64,000 bases of DNA from CALNYZ01 sp942490945 (GCA_942490945.1 CALNYZ010000018.1:1302001-1366000); one strand, 5' to 3'. Counted from the first letter of the stretch, positions 50,187-60,500 are shown. Translations and numbers: made by a program. The notes: generated by a model from the letters alone, not told the origin.

Positions 50187-50837
50187 ATGCCACGCAAACC
50201 ACGTCATTATGTTGCGGGTGTACCGGCGCATGTTGTGCAGCGCGGCCATGATCGTGGCGCCTGTTTTTTTGCGGATGAAAATTATTTGTTTTATCTCGAT
50301 TGTTTGCAGGATGCGTGTACGCGTTATGCGGTGGCGGTACATGCGTATGTGTTAATGACGAATCATGTGCATTTGTTAATGACACCGGAAGATGAAACGG
50401 GTATTTCGCGCGTTATGCAACTGGTGGGTAACCGCTATGTGCAGTATGTGAATAAAGCTTATCGCCGTTCGGGTACGTTATGGGAAGGGCGGCACAAGGC
50501 AAGTCTGGTCAATGCCGCGCAGTATTTGTTAGCCTGTTATCGCTATATTGAATTGAATCCGGTGCGCGCCGGGATGGTGGCTCACCCGGGTGATTATCGT
50601 TGGTCGAGTTATCGTGCGCATGCAACAGATTTGCAGCACTCCTTGATTCAGGACCATGCTGTCTATAAAAGTATTGCTGCGACGGCGAGTGCGCGACAGT
50701 TTGCTTATCGTGAGTTGTTTAAGACCGGACTTGATGAGCGTGATGTACATGATATTCGCAAGGCCTATACTTTTTCGCAACCATTGGGTGATAATCGGTT
50801 TAAGGAACAGATTGAACGGATGATGCAGGTTTCCTAA
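50187..50837 (+). CDS. REP-associated tyrosine transposase (RAYT, IS200/IS605-like)
   Basis: A 216-residue single-strand transposase of the Y1/HUH family. It starts MPRKPRHYVAGVPAHVVQRG, has the HUH pair in VLMTNHVHLLMTP, and the catalytic Tyr region in VQYVNKAYRRSGTLWEGRHKASLV, followed by YIELNPVRAGMV and YRWSSYRAH. These are RAYT hallmarks. RAYTs are single-copy, domesticated enzymes linked to REP palindromes, which are abundant in this window. AAGGAG precedes the ATG. No second IS end or accessory tnpB is visible. Confidence 0.93.
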   Translation: MPRKPRHYVAGVPAHVVQRGHDRGACFFADENYLFYLDCLQDACTRYAVAVHAYVLMTNHVHLLMTPEDETGISRVMQLVGNRYVQYVNKAYRRSGTLWEGRHKASLVNAAQYLLACYRYIELNPVRAGMVAHPGDYRWSSYRAHATDLQHSLIQDHAVYKSIAATASARQFAYRELFKTGLDERDVHDIRKAYTFSQPLGDNRFKEQIERMMQVS

Positions 50838-50879
50838 CCCTGCTGTTACAATACTGTAGTCAGATACGAGGAAATCAAC

Positions 50880-51167
50880 ATGAAAATTATTGCGTTGACA
50901 CTTTTTGCCCTGGTACTTTCCGGGTTGGTGTATGTGTATTTTAAACTTAATTCAGATACCCCTGCTCAAGTATTTGTACCCGCATCAGTTCAGCCATCAA
51001 GTCCTCCATCTGTTACTTCATCTATTCCATCGTCAGTTCAGCCCACAGAAATGCAAGCGACTTTTCAGTCACAAGTAACGGTAAAACCAAACTTTACCTA
51101 CTCTGAACAGGAACAAAGTCAAATGACACCGGACTCACCTATCCAAACGCAGGTTAATCGCAACTAG
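50880..51167 (+). CDS. Small single-pass membrane or secreted protein
   Basis: A 95-residue protein with one N-terminal hydrophobic segment (about 4-22, IALTLFALVLSGLVYVYF) followed by a Ser/Pro/Gln-rich, probably disordered periplasmic tail. GAGGAAA lies before the ATG. I do not recognise a family. It stands between the RAYT gene and the acyltransferase; the following 214-bp gap (51168-51381) shows no feature. Confidence 0.5.
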   Translation: MKIIALTLFALVLSGLVYVYFKLNSDTPAQVFVPASVQPSSPPSVTSSIPSSVQPTEMQATFQSQVTVKPNFTYSEQEQSQMTPDSPIQTQVNRN

Positions 51168-51381
51168 CCGGTATCGGTGTTTTTTTGTTTTCAAAATTAA
51201 AGGGGCGCAGCTCATTTAATTACTTTGTGTCTTATTAGAAAAAATCAGCCTTCGTTTAATTTGATTTTGGGGCAGACTTAAGTCTACATCAAAATTGTAT
51301 TAGCAATTCGATTTACGCAAATTTCTCCTTACTTATCTTTGTATTACCCGTTACAATCTGTACTAAATTACCTTTAGCAAA

Positions 51382-52458
51382 ATGCCCCCGCACATGCCAA
51401 ATAACATTAGCATTGTTGAAGTACGTAACTTGAGTGACTTCACGACATTAAAACCTCACTGGGACAAACTCTATGATCTCGATAGCACGACAACGTGTTT
51501 CGTGTCATGGGCGTTTATTAAAGGCTGGATTGATGGTTGTGATGCGAGCGATGACTGGTGTGTGTTGGCGGCGAAGTCGAGTAACGGTAAAGACGAATAT
51601 GCAGGATTCCTGCCGCTGGGTATGGATGCCAATAGTACAATTTGTATCGGCGGCAATGATTTGTCTGACCACACGGGGTTTGTTATCGCCCCCGAATATG
51701 AAACTGACGTGTTACGGGCATTTGCTGGACATATCTGCGAACAAATGGTTTGGGAAACATTTCGCATCACCGATGTATTTGATCAACGGGTCTCCCGGTT
51801 TCTGGACTATTTTCCACCCAGGTCGATTTGCATTGAAAATTTGCCGCCGACACCTTGCCCTTGTGTCACCTTGTTGCCAACATGGGATGCCTTTCTCAGC
51901 GAGAAGCTGGGTAAACGCACACGCTATGATGTGCGCCTGCTATTCAAAAAGGCGGATAAAATTGACAGTTTCAGAAAAGTGTATACATCGAAAGAGAACT
52001 ATTCGCAGCAAGTTAATGCAATAATGATGCTGTGGCAAAAACGTTGGGGGGCGTTAACGGCAACAGGATTGCAACGCTATACGTCCATCTTTAATGCCTG
52101 CTTCGAAGCGGATATGTTCAGTTTACTGGTGTGCTGGGATGGTGACGTGGCGGTGGGCGCCGTCGCCGGTTTTAAGGATAACAACAAAAAACAATTCTTC
52201 GCGTATTTAAATTGTTACAACATGGAGTATAAAAAACTGCGTTCTCCCGGTCAGGCGGTGCAAGCATACGACTTGCATCATGCCATTCAGGAAGGCTACG
52301 AAATTTATGATATGACACGTGGAGCAGAGCAGTATAAATATTTATTCAGTGCAAAAGACCGTTACAATGCAAACATCATTATTTACAAGCGCACGATGTG
52401 GCGTGTTATAAAATTATTACTTAAAAAAATACGCGATAAATTTACACACAGCACATAA
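51382..52458 (+). CDS. CelD/BioF2-like GNAT acyltransferase
   Basis: A 358-residue protein resembling the BioF2/CelD acetyltransferase family (two GNAT-like halves). Signs are the N-terminal LSDFTTLKPHWDKLYDLDSTTTCFVSWAFIKGW, the central region KLGKRTRYDVRLLFKKADK (R-x-x-R type motif), LVCWDGDVAVGAVAGFKDNNKKQFFAYLNCYN, and the terminal YEIYDMTRGAEQYKYLFSA, where RG-x-E-x-YK is family-typical. Such enzymes often modify polysaccharides or lipid precursors. No polysaccharide genes are near, so the substrate is open. A second Met at 51394 could be the start. Confidence 0.82.
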   Translation: MPPHMPNNISIVEVRNLSDFTTLKPHWDKLYDLDSTTTCFVSWAFIKGWIDGCDASDDWCVLAAKSSNGKDEYAGFLPLGMDANSTICIGGNDLSDHTGFVIAPEYETDVLRAFAGHICEQMVWETFRITDVFDQRVSRFLDYFPPRSICIENLPPTPCPCVTLLPTWDAFLSEKLGKRTRYDVRLLFKKADKIDSFRKVYTSKENYSQQVNAIMMLWQKRWGALTATGLQRYTSIFNACFEADMFSLLVCWDGDVAVGAVAGFKDNNKKQFFAYLNCYNMEYKKLRSPGQAVQAYDLHHAIQEGYEIYDMTRGAEQYKYLFSAKDRYNANIIIYKRTMWRVIKLLLKKIRDKFTHST

Positions 52459-52593
52459 TATGCGGATGGATTGGGTTAAAACACGCAAGCTGTGTTTGCC
52501 GGGTGACGACTAATTATTTATTTAGCTTAAATGTCACGCGAACTGTCTGTATAATCTTTGTTTTACAAATGCTGCTTCAATACAGGGGTTTTT

Positions 52594-53397
52594 ATGCCAA
52601 ATTTACTCATCACCGGTGCCGCTGGCCGCATGGGCAAGGCCTTGTTACAGGCCACACTCGATCATCCTGACACACAAATCAGTGGTGCGCTGGAACGTGC
52701 CGACAAATCCATCATCGGTGCCGATGCCGGTGAGGTAGCGGGACTCGGCAGGCTGGGTATCTCTATCGAATCCAATGTGATGCAGGCGTTGGAAAAAGCC
52801 GATGTGTTGATCGATTTCACGCGTCCTGCAGTGACCTTGTCGAACCTGGATGCCTGCGTGGTGGCGAAAAAAGCCATCGTCATCGGCACGACCGGCTTTA
52901 CTGATGCAGAGAAACAACATATTCATGATGCGGCAAAAGTGATTCCGGTGGTGTTTGCACCTAATATGAGTGTCGGCGTGAATTTGTGTTTTAAATTACT
53001 GGAGATTGCTGCCAAAACCCTGGGTGATAAAGTCGATGTGGAAGTGATCGAAGCGCATCATCGTCATAAAGTGGATGCGCCTTCTGGTACGGCATTGCGT
53101 ATGGGAGAAGTGGTGGCCGATGCACTGGGCCATGATCTGGCCGAAGTGGCGGTGTATGGTCGCGAAGGGCATACCGGTGAACGTGATCGCATGACGATAG
53201 GCTTTGAAACCATTCGCGCCGGGGATATTGTGGGCGATCATACGGTAATGTTTGCCGATATCGGCGAGCGGGTCGAAATTACTCATAAGGCGTCCAGCCG
53301 TATGACCTTTGCCAACGGTGCAGTGCGTGCGGCGGTGTGGTTGCTGCAACACAAAAACGGGCTGTATGACATGCAGGATGTGTTGAATCTGCGTTAA
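52594..53397 (+). CDS. dapB: 4-hydroxy-tetrahydrodipicolinate reductase DapB
   Basis: DapB reduces the dipicolinate precursor in lysine/diaminopimelate synthesis. The 267-residue product has the NAD(P) loop LLITGAAGRMGKALL, VLIDFTRPAVTL, VIGTTGF, the catalytic region VIEAHHRHKVDAPSGTALRMGE, and GDHTVMFADIGERVEITHKA. AGGGG precedes the ATG at 52594. In relatives it follows dnaJ and precedes carA; here accessory blocks separate it on both sides. Confidence 0.97.
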   Translation: MPNLLITGAAGRMGKALLQATLDHPDTQISGALERADKSIIGADAGEVAGLGRLGISIESNVMQALEKADVLIDFTRPAVTLSNLDACVVAKKAIVIGTTGFTDAEKQHIHDAAKVIPVVFAPNMSVGVNLCFKLLEIAAKTLGDKVDVEVIEAHHRHKVDAPSGTALRMGEVVADALGHDLAEVAVYGREGHTGERDRMTIGFETIRAGDIVGDHTVMFADIGERVEITHKASSRMTFANGAVRAAVWLLQHKNGLYDMQDVLNLR

Positions 53398-53637
53398 CAA
53401 GTGCTCGATAGTCTTTGTCAGTGCGGCCAAAAATTCCGAACTCAATACCGATAAAATATTATATAAATCAATATGATATTGCCATTCGGTATTTTACTCT
53501 ATGCCCCATTTTCTCTATACCGGAACATAAGCAGCGTACGTTAAAAATTTAATAAATTGCCCAACATTTTTCTTCAGCTAAATGTGATTCTTGCCGATAT
53601 ATAAGCATCTTTTAATATTTTTGGTCGGGTCACGATT

Positions 53638-54054
53638 ATGCGTTTTTTACCGGTTTTTGTTCTGTTATTTCTTAGTGTCTTTCCACTTAATGGTCTGCAG
53701 GCAGCGAAAAAGGTTTCTCCGGAAACTGTCACCGGCAGTACTACGGTCACCACCGCCGAGGCGAAAAAGCTGTTCGACCAAGGTGCCATCTTTCTGGATG
53801 TGCGCAGTCATCTTGATTGGGAAGCTGGCCGTATTCCCGGTTCCAAACATCTGGAGCTGAAAAAAGTTTACACACAAGACAGTCTGGCAACGGTGGCGCA
53901 ACCTGACGACAAGCTGGTGATTTATTGCAACAGCACCGGTTGCATGCGCAGCTCCAAGGCGTGCAAGAAAGCGGTCGAGTGGGGTTATAAAAATGTTTAT
54001 TACTACCGATTGGGTTATCCCGATTGGCAAGCCAATGGTTACGCAGTGGAATAA
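53638..54054 (+). CDS. Periplasmic rhodanese-like protein
   Basis: A 138-residue exported single-domain rhodanese: signal peptide (about 1-23, ending LQAA), then VTTAEAKKLFDQGAIFLDVRSHLDWEAGRIPGS and the active-site loop VIYCNSTGCMRSSKACKKA, with the catalytic Cys in YCNSTG. The C-terminal YRLGYPDWQANGY is usual for the fold. It may transfer sulfane sulfur or bind another thiol in the periplasm. It precedes an MCP gene by 26 bp on the same strand, suggesting one transcript. The 240-bp upstream gap has a GCCGATAT box at 53593 but no matching -35. Confidence 0.88.
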   Translation: MRFLPVFVLLFLSVFPLNGLQAAKKVSPETVTGSTTVTTAEAKKLFDQGAIFLDVRSHLDWEAGRIPGSKHLELKKVYTQDSLATVAQPDDKLVIYCNSTGCMRSSKACKKAVEWGYKNVYYYRLGYPDWQANGYAVE

Positions 54055-54080
54055 TCCGTAAAAACTACTCAGGAATCACT

Positions 54081-55961
54081 ATGAAGATTTTCACCTTATT
54101 AAAAACCCGCATTGTGTTTGTCAGCGGTGCGGCCATTGTCCTGATTGCCGTTGCATTACTTATTGCTGGCGCGATGACCCGTGCGGAAGCCGAATCACGC
54201 TACGAGGCCGAGGCATTTAATGGCAAGCGCCTGCTGTGGCAACGTATTGTCGAAGGGGAACTCAATGCCATGCGCGCAGAGTTGTTTTCGATAACACGCA
54301 ATGTACCGGCGATGGCGGCGTTATCGACCGGCAATGTCGCGGAAGTCTCCAGCCAGTTACAACCGACCTTTAACCGACTTAAAGCGTCACGCGTGATTGA
54401 TGGCATGCAGGTGTTATCACGTGATGGGCAGGCGATTTTCTCACAGCCACAAGATATGGGTCAGGTTCGTGGTGAGGGTCTGGTTCAACAGGCCTTGCAG
54501 TCCGGCATGATTGCAACCGGCATTGAAAAAGATACCAGGGGAAAACTCAATCTGGTGTTTGCCTTACCTTTATATAAGTCACCCGGGCAGGCCGTGGGGG
54601 TGGGCGTGTATGTCAGAAACTTGTCCGAGGTGGTATCCGAATTTAAACGCAGCGAAGGTTCGGATGTTTCGCTGATTGGTGCAGACGGTAGCCTCGAAGA
54701 ATCAACCAATAAGGATTTATATCAGGCAATCAAGCCAACCATACCGGCAGCTGCAGACAGTTTATTTGCTACTTATGATCTCAATGGCAAGGTCTTTGCG
54801 GTGTTAAGTCAGCCGGTATATGGTGCCGACAAAAAACCGCTGGCACAGTTTGTCAGCATGCGTGAATACACCGGCAGTTATAAAGCCCAGCAGACCATTC
54901 AGCTTTACTCCTATATTGGTATCGCCATTGCTATTGTGTTGATGCTGGGGTTTTTAAACTGGTATATACGCCATGCCCTGAAACCACTGGATGATGTGCA
55001 GCATGTGCTGCAGGATGTTGCAGATGGTGATCTGCGTGCTGACATCAAGGTCAAGTCGGAAGATGAAATTGGACAAATGTTAATGTCGGTATCCGCGATG
55101 GTCGCGCGCTTGCGGGATATGATTTCTGAGGTGACTTCGTCCACCACAACCATGACCAATTCTTCCGGTCATCTGATGAATATTACCGAAGTGACACGTG
55201 AAGGTGTTAACAAGCAGCAATTACAAATCGAACAGGTGGCAACAGCCATGAATGAAATGACTGCCACCGTGCAGGAAGTCGCGCGGCATGCACAACGGGC
55301 TGCCGAGTCGGCAACCGAAGCAGATGGTGAAGCCGGGCAGGGTAGCCGTGTGGTGAATGAAACAATTCAGTCCATCACTGAGCTTGCCAGCGAAGTAGAA
55401 AATGCGGCCGAGGTCATTAAAAAAGTGGAATCCGATAGTGTACAAATTGGTGGTGTGCTGGATGTGATCAAAAGTATTGCCGAGCAAACCAACCTGTTGG
55501 CTTTAAACGCGGCGATTGAAGCAGCCCGCGCGGGTGAGCAGGGTCGAGGCTTTGCTGTGGTCGCCGACGAAGTGCGCACACTGGCGAGTCGTACCCAGGA
55601 ATCCACGCAAGAGATCCAGCAAATGATTGAGCAATTACAATCCGGCGCACAACAAGCCGTAACCGCCATGTCGAACAGCCAATCCAAGGCACATTCGACC
55701 GTCGAAAAGGCCACCGCGGCAGGTGTATCGCTGCATGCGATTACGGATAAAGTTGCCACCATCAGTCAAATGAATATGCAAATCGCGACGGCCGCCGAAG
55801 AACAAAGCGGTGTTGCTGAAGAAATTAATCGCAACGTGGTGGAAATCAGTCATGTCGCGGAACAGTCTGCCGATGGCGCACAACAAACCGCACAAGCCAG
55901 TGGTGAATTGTCCAACCTGGCACAAAATTTACAGGGCTTGATCGGCCAGTTCAGAATTTGA
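54081..55961 (+). CDS. Transmembrane methyl-accepting chemotaxis protein
   Basis: A 626-residue receptor: first transmembrane segment about 10-32, a periplasmic sensor of about 240 residues with a Cache-like pattern (GMQVLSRDGQAIFSQ, DTRGKLNLVFALPLYK, DVSLIGADGSLEES), second transmembrane segment about 275-297, HAMP (RHALKPLDDVQHVLQDVADGDLRADI), and an MCP signalling domain with the tip EQTNLLALNAAIEAARAGEQGRGFAVVADEVR. It lacks a C-terminal CheR-binding pentapeptide (it ends IGQFRI). The ATG at 54081 follows AGGAA. Encoded with a periplasmic rhodanese, so a sulfur- or redox-linked ligand is possible, but this is inference. Confidence 0.93.
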   Translation: MKIFTLLKTRIVFVSGAAIVLIAVALLIAGAMTRAEAESRYEAEAFNGKRLLWQRIVEGELNAMRAELFSITRNVPAMAALSTGNVAEVSSQLQPTFNRLKASRVIDGMQVLSRDGQAIFSQPQDMGQVRGEGLVQQALQSGMIATGIEKDTRGKLNLVFALPLYKSPGQAVGVGVYVRNLSEVVSEFKRSEGSDVSLIGADGSLEESTNKDLYQAIKPTIPAAADSLFATYDLNGKVFAVLSQPVYGADKKPLAQFVSMREYTGSYKAQQTIQLYSYIGIAIAIVLMLGFLNWYIRHALKPLDDVQHVLQDVADGDLRADIKVKSEDEIGQMLMSVSAMVARLRDMISEVTSSTTTMTNSSGHLMNITEVTREGVNKQQLQIEQVATAMNEMTATVQEVARHAQRAAESATEADGEAGQGSRVVNETIQSITELASEVENAAEVIKKVESDSVQIGGVLDVIKSIAEQTNLLALNAAIEAARAGEQGRGFAVVADEVRTLASRTQESTQEIQQMIEQLQSGAQQAVTAMSNSQSKAHSTVEKATAAGVSLHAITDKVATISQMNMQIATAAEEQSGVAEEINRNVVEISHVAEQSADGAQQTAQASGELSNLAQNLQGLIGQFRI

Positions 55962-56088
55962 TTATCTGAACTGATCTGATTTGGCTGTACAGTTTTTTGT
56001 AACCAACTTTGCGTGATTGCCTTTTCTGCGTGCAGCCCGCAAATTTTTCCTTCCTGATGTAAGTAATTAACTAAAAACCTTACTTATG

Positions 56089-56117
56089 CGCCTGTAGGTT
56101 ATTTCCTACAGGCGTTT
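56089..56117. terminator. Hairpin downstream of the MCP gene
   Basis: CGCCTGTAGG, 6-base loop, CCTACAGGCG then TTTC: a perfect 10-bp stem with a short T tract about 130 bp after the MCP stop. It is probably a terminator, but weaker than the one at 56191. Confidence 0.6.
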
Positions 56118-56190
56118 CATCTTCGTCTGACAGACTCATCACGACCGGTTCGGCACAATACACTTGCAACTTTGCATTCACACAGCCTTA

Positions 56191-56231
56191 GCCGTACCCG
56201 ACACGCTTGATTTAGGGTACGGCTTTTTTTT
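56191..56231 (+). terminator. Rho-independent terminator in the gap upstream of carA
   Basis: GCCGTACCC, 15-base loop, GGGTACGGC and eight T. It lies about 170 bp before the carA start. It either ends MCP read-through or, if transcription begins upstream of it, works as an attenuator for carAB. Confidence 0.85.
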
Positions 56232-56345
56232 GCCCGTTGTGTCGGGCTGCGCGGTGTGACACTGGTATGCCAGGGCGCGATCGAGTAGAATGGTTTTGGT
56301 CAGATAACTAAATCCGGCCACACTTTTACAGTGACACCATATTCC

Positions 56346-56373
56346 GCGGGAGAGCCCCAACAAGCTCTCCCGC
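56346..56373 (+). promoter_or_regulatory. Hairpin in the carA leader
   Basis: GCGGGAGAGC, 8-base loop, GCTCTCCCGC: a perfect 10-bp G+C-rich stem ending 17 bp before the carA ribosome site (GGAGG at 56391). With no T tract it is not a terminator; it may influence translation or stability of the carAB mRNA. Confidence 0.6.
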
Positions 56374-56399
56374 TTGCACATCTAGCTTATGGAGGTATC

Positions 56400-57536
56400 G
56401 TGCGGCAACCAGCCTTGCTCGCCCTGGCAGACGGGACAATTTTTCACGGCGAATCTATTGGCGTTACAGGTCAGTCAGTTGGAGAGGTGGTATTTAACAC
56501 TGCCATGACCGGCTATCAGGAAATCCTTACCGATCCTTCCTATGCACAACAACTTGTTACCCTGACCTACCCACATATTGGCAATGTCGGCACCACGGCC
56601 GAAGATGAAGAATCCGCTACTGTGCATGCTGCCGGACTCATCATCCGTGACTTGCCACTATTGCACAGTAACTGGCGTTCTGAACGGTCCCTGGGTGATT
56701 ATTTAATCGCCAATAATGTTGTGGCCATATCCGATATAGATACCCGCAAGTTGACCCGTATTTTGCGGGAAAAAGGTGCGCAAAATGGCTGCATCATGGC
56801 GGGTAAAGTGGACGTGCATGCTGCCATCCGTGCCGCACAAGCCTTTCCCGGTCTGCAAGGCATGGACTTGGCCAAGGAAGTGACGACTGCGAACAGCTAC
56901 GAGTGGAACGAAGGTATTTGGGATTTGGAAAAAGGCTATTTGCCGGCGGCTGAATCGTTACCTTATCGCGTCGTAGCGTATGATTTTGGCGTGAAACGTA
57001 ACATTTTGCGCTTGTTGGTGGCTCACGGCTGTCAGGTGACGGTAGTGCCTGCGACGACTCCGGCCAAGGACGTGCTGGCCATGAAACCGGATGGGGTGTT
57101 TTTATCCAATGGTCCGGGAGACCCGGAACCTTGTGACTATGCTATCAAGGCGATTCAGGCGCTTGCCAAGACCGGTACACCTATATTTGGTATTTGTCTG
57201 GGACATCAACTTTTAGCGTTGGCCAGCGGAGCAAAAACCATCAAAATGAAGTTCGGCCATCATGGCGCCAATCATCCAGTACAGGATATGACCAGCCAGC
57301 AAGTGCACATCACCAGCCAGAATCACGGTTTTGCGGTCGATGAGCAAAGCTTGCCGGACAACCTGGAGCCGACGCATCGTTCTTTATTCGATAAATCCCT
57401 GCAAGGCATCCGGCGCACCGATATTCCCGCGTTCAGTTTTCAGGGCCATCCGGAAGCGAGTCCCGGGCCGCACGACGTCAAACACTTGTTTAGTAACTTC
57501 ATTGAATTAATGCAGCAACATAAAGGGCAATCATAG
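56400..57536 (+). CDS. carA: Carbamoyl-phosphate synthase small subunit CarA, GTG start
   Basis: CarA is the glutaminase subunit that supplies ammonia to CarB for arginine and pyrimidine synthesis. The 378-residue protein starts at GTG 56400, four bases after GGAGG, giving the normal N-terminus VRQPALLALADGTIFHG. Motifs: GQSVGEVVFNTAMTGYQEILTDPSYAQQ, NGPGDPEPCDYAI, the class I amidotransferase nucleophile GICLGHQLLALA, and the His/Glu pair in FQGHPEASPGPHD. It is followed 3 bp later by carB. Confidence 0.97.
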   Translation: MRQPALLALADGTIFHGESIGVTGQSVGEVVFNTAMTGYQEILTDPSYAQQLVTLTYPHIGNVGTTAEDEESATVHAAGLIIRDLPLLHSNWRSERSLGDYLIANNVVAISDIDTRKLTRILREKGAQNGCIMAGKVDVHAAIRAAQAFPGLQGMDLAKEVTTANSYEWNEGIWDLEKGYLPAAESLPYRVVAYDFGVKRNILRLLVAHGCQVTVVPATTPAKDVLAMKPDGVFLSNGPGDPEPCDYAIKAIQALAKTGTPIFGICLGHQLLALASGAKTIKMKFGHHGANHPVQDMTSQQVHITSQNHGFAVDEQSLPDNLEPTHRSLFDKSLQGIRRTDIPAFSFQGHPEASPGPHDVKHLFSNFIELMQQHKGQS

Positions 57537-57539
57537 GGT

Positions 57540-60500
57540 ATGCCTAAACGTACAGATATAAATAGTATATTAATCATCGGCGCCGGCCCGATTGTTATCG
57601 GTCAGGCCTGCGAGTTCGATTACTCCGGTGCGCAGGCATGTAAGGCACTAAAGGAAGAAGGCTACCGCGTTATTCTGGTGAACTCGAATCCGGCCACCAT
57701 CATGACTGATCCGGAAATGGCCGACGCGACCTATATCGAGCCCATTACCTGGCAAGTCGTAGAACGTATTATTGAAGCCGAGCGACCGGATGCGATATTA
57801 CCGACCATGGGCGGGCAAACGGCATTGAACTGTGCGCTGGATTTGGCCAGCAAGGGTGTGCTCGAGAAATATAATGTCGAAATGATCGGCGCGACACGCG
57901 ATGCGATTGATAAGGCAGAAGATCGCGATCGCTTTCGTCATGCGATGCGCAAAATTGGCCTCGACATGCCGACATCCGCCATTGCGCATAGTATGGAAGA
58001 AGCCGTGCAGGTACAGGCATCGATTGGATTTCCAACTATCATTCGGCCGTCCTTTACCATGGGTGGTAGTGGTGGCGGGATTGCCTATAACAAGGAAGAG
58101 TTTGAAGAGATTTGTACCCGCGGTCTGGATTTGTCACCGACCAACGAGTTATTGATTGAAGAATCGATACTGGGTTGGAAAGAATTCGAAATGGAAGTGG
58201 TACGTGATCGCAAGGACAACTGCATTATTATCTGCTCAATCGAAAATTTTGATCCGATGGGCGTACACACCGGCGATTCGATTACCGTCGCACCGGCACA
58301 AACACTGACCGACAAAGAATATCAAATCATGCGCAACGCCTCACTGGCGGTGCTACGCGAGATCGGCGTGGATACCGGTGGCTCGAACGTTCAGTTTGCC
58401 ATTAATCCTGACAACGGTCGCATGATCATTATCGAAATGAATCCGCGCGTGTCACGTTCCTCTGCGTTGGCATCCAAGGCAACCGGTTTTCCCATTGCCA
58501 AAGTGGCTGCAAAGCTGGCGGTGGGTTATACGCTCGATGAACTGCATAATGATATTACCGGTGGTGCAACCCCTGCATCGTTTGAACCCAGTATCGATTA
58601 TGTTGTAACAAAAATACCCCGCTTTACCTTTGAAAAATTTCCCAAAGCCGATTCACGTTTAACAACACAAATGAAATCGGTGGGTGAGGTGATGGCGATT
58701 GGTCGCACGCAACAGGAGTCATTACAAAAAGCCTTGCGTGGTCTGGAAACCGGCGTCGATGGTTTTGATGAAATGGTCGAGTTACAAAGCCTGGATGCCA
58801 TGAGCATTATCCGCCAGGAGTTGCGCACCCCCAGACCTGATCGCATATGGTATGTCGCGGATGCATTTCGCATCGGTATGTCACTGGAACAAATTCACCG
58901 CGATTCAAAAATTGATCCCTGGTTTTTGATGCAAATAGAAGAACTGATGACGATCGAAGCCGACATCAAACAAACCACGTTGGATGAAATTGATAAAGCG
59001 AGAATGTTTGCAATCAAGCGCAAAGGCTTTTCTGATCGCCGTTTGGCAAAATTATTAAATGTGTCAGAACACGATGTACGTAAACATCGTCATGAATTGT
59101 CAGTACGGCCTGTTTACAAACGTGTTGATACCTGTGCAGCGGAATTTTCGACTGACACCGCCTACATGTATTCCACCTACGAAGAAGAATGTGAATCGGC
59201 GCCAACGGATAAAGAAAAGATTATGGTGTTGGGCGGTGGACCAAACCGCATCGGTCAGGGTATTGAATTTGATTATTGCTGCGTGCACGCGGCATTGGCG
59301 TTACGTGATGACGGCTATGAAACCATCATGGTGAATTGTAATCCGGAAACGGTGTCGACGGATTATGATACCTCGGATCGTTTGTACTTCGAACCATTGA
59401 CGCTTGAAGACGTGCTGGAATTAATCGATCTGGAAAAACCGATTGGTGTGATTGTGCAATACGGTGGTCAGACACCACTGAAACTGGCGCGTGCTCTGGA
59501 AGCGGCCGGTGCACCGATCATTGGTACCTCGCCGGATTCAATTGACCTGGCGGAAGATCGTGAACGTTTTCAGCAATTGATTGAAAAACTCGATTTAAAA
59601 CAACCGCCCAATCGCACGGCGCGTACCGAAGAATCTGCGGTGAAACTCGCCGAAGAAATTGGCTATCCGCTGGTGGTCAGACCATCCTATGTGCTCGGTG
59701 GCCGCGCCATGGAAATTGTGTTCAGTGAAGCTGAATTACGCCGTTATATGAATGAGGCAGTGCAAGTGTCGAATGATTCGCCTGTGTTGCTGGATCGTTT
59801 TCTGGACGACGCGATCGAAGTGGACGTGGATGCAATTTGTGACGGTACCGATGTATTGATCGGTGGCATCATGGAACACATCGAACAGGCCGGCGTGCAT
59901 TCCGGCGACTCAGCCTGTTGTTTACCGCCGTATACATTATCAAAACAGGTGCAGGATATATTGCGCGATCAGGCCGCGAAAATGGCGCGCGGCTTGAATG
60001 TTATTGGGCTGATGAATACACAGTTTGCGATTCAGGGCGATGATGTGTATGTGCTGGAAGTAAATCCACGTGCCTCACGTACCGTGCCATACGTATCGAA
60101 AGCCATTGGTCGACCGCTGGCAAAAATTGCTGCACGCTGCATGGCCGGACAAAGTCTTGCGTCACAAAACGCGCTGCATGAAATTATTCCGGATTATTTT
60201 TCTGTCAAGGAAGCGGTGTTTCCGTTTAATAAATTCCCGGGTCTTGACCCTCAACTCGGTCCGGAAATGAAATCAACGGGTGAAGTCATGGGTGTCGGCG
60301 AAACTTTTGGCGAAGCCTTTCACAAGGCACAACTCGGCGCCAATGTCATTTTGCCAAAATCGGGCAAAGCGTTCCTGAGTGTGCGCGATACTGACAAAAA
60401 AGGCATCGCCGAGGTTGGCAAATATCTGGATGAACTCGGATTTGTGCTGGTTGCAACACACGGCACGGCAAAAGTACTTGAAGATGCCGGGTTAAAATGT

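Noticed and set aside
53593..53600. GCCGATAT as a sigma-28 -10 element before the rhodanese-MCP pair
   Set aside because: No acceptable -35 (TAAAGTTT-like) 11 bases upstream; a short TAAATGTG is at the wrong spacing.
56191..56231. Possible tRNA or small RNA in the carA leader
   Set aside because: It is a single hairpin with a T tract; no cloverleaf or T-loop motif.
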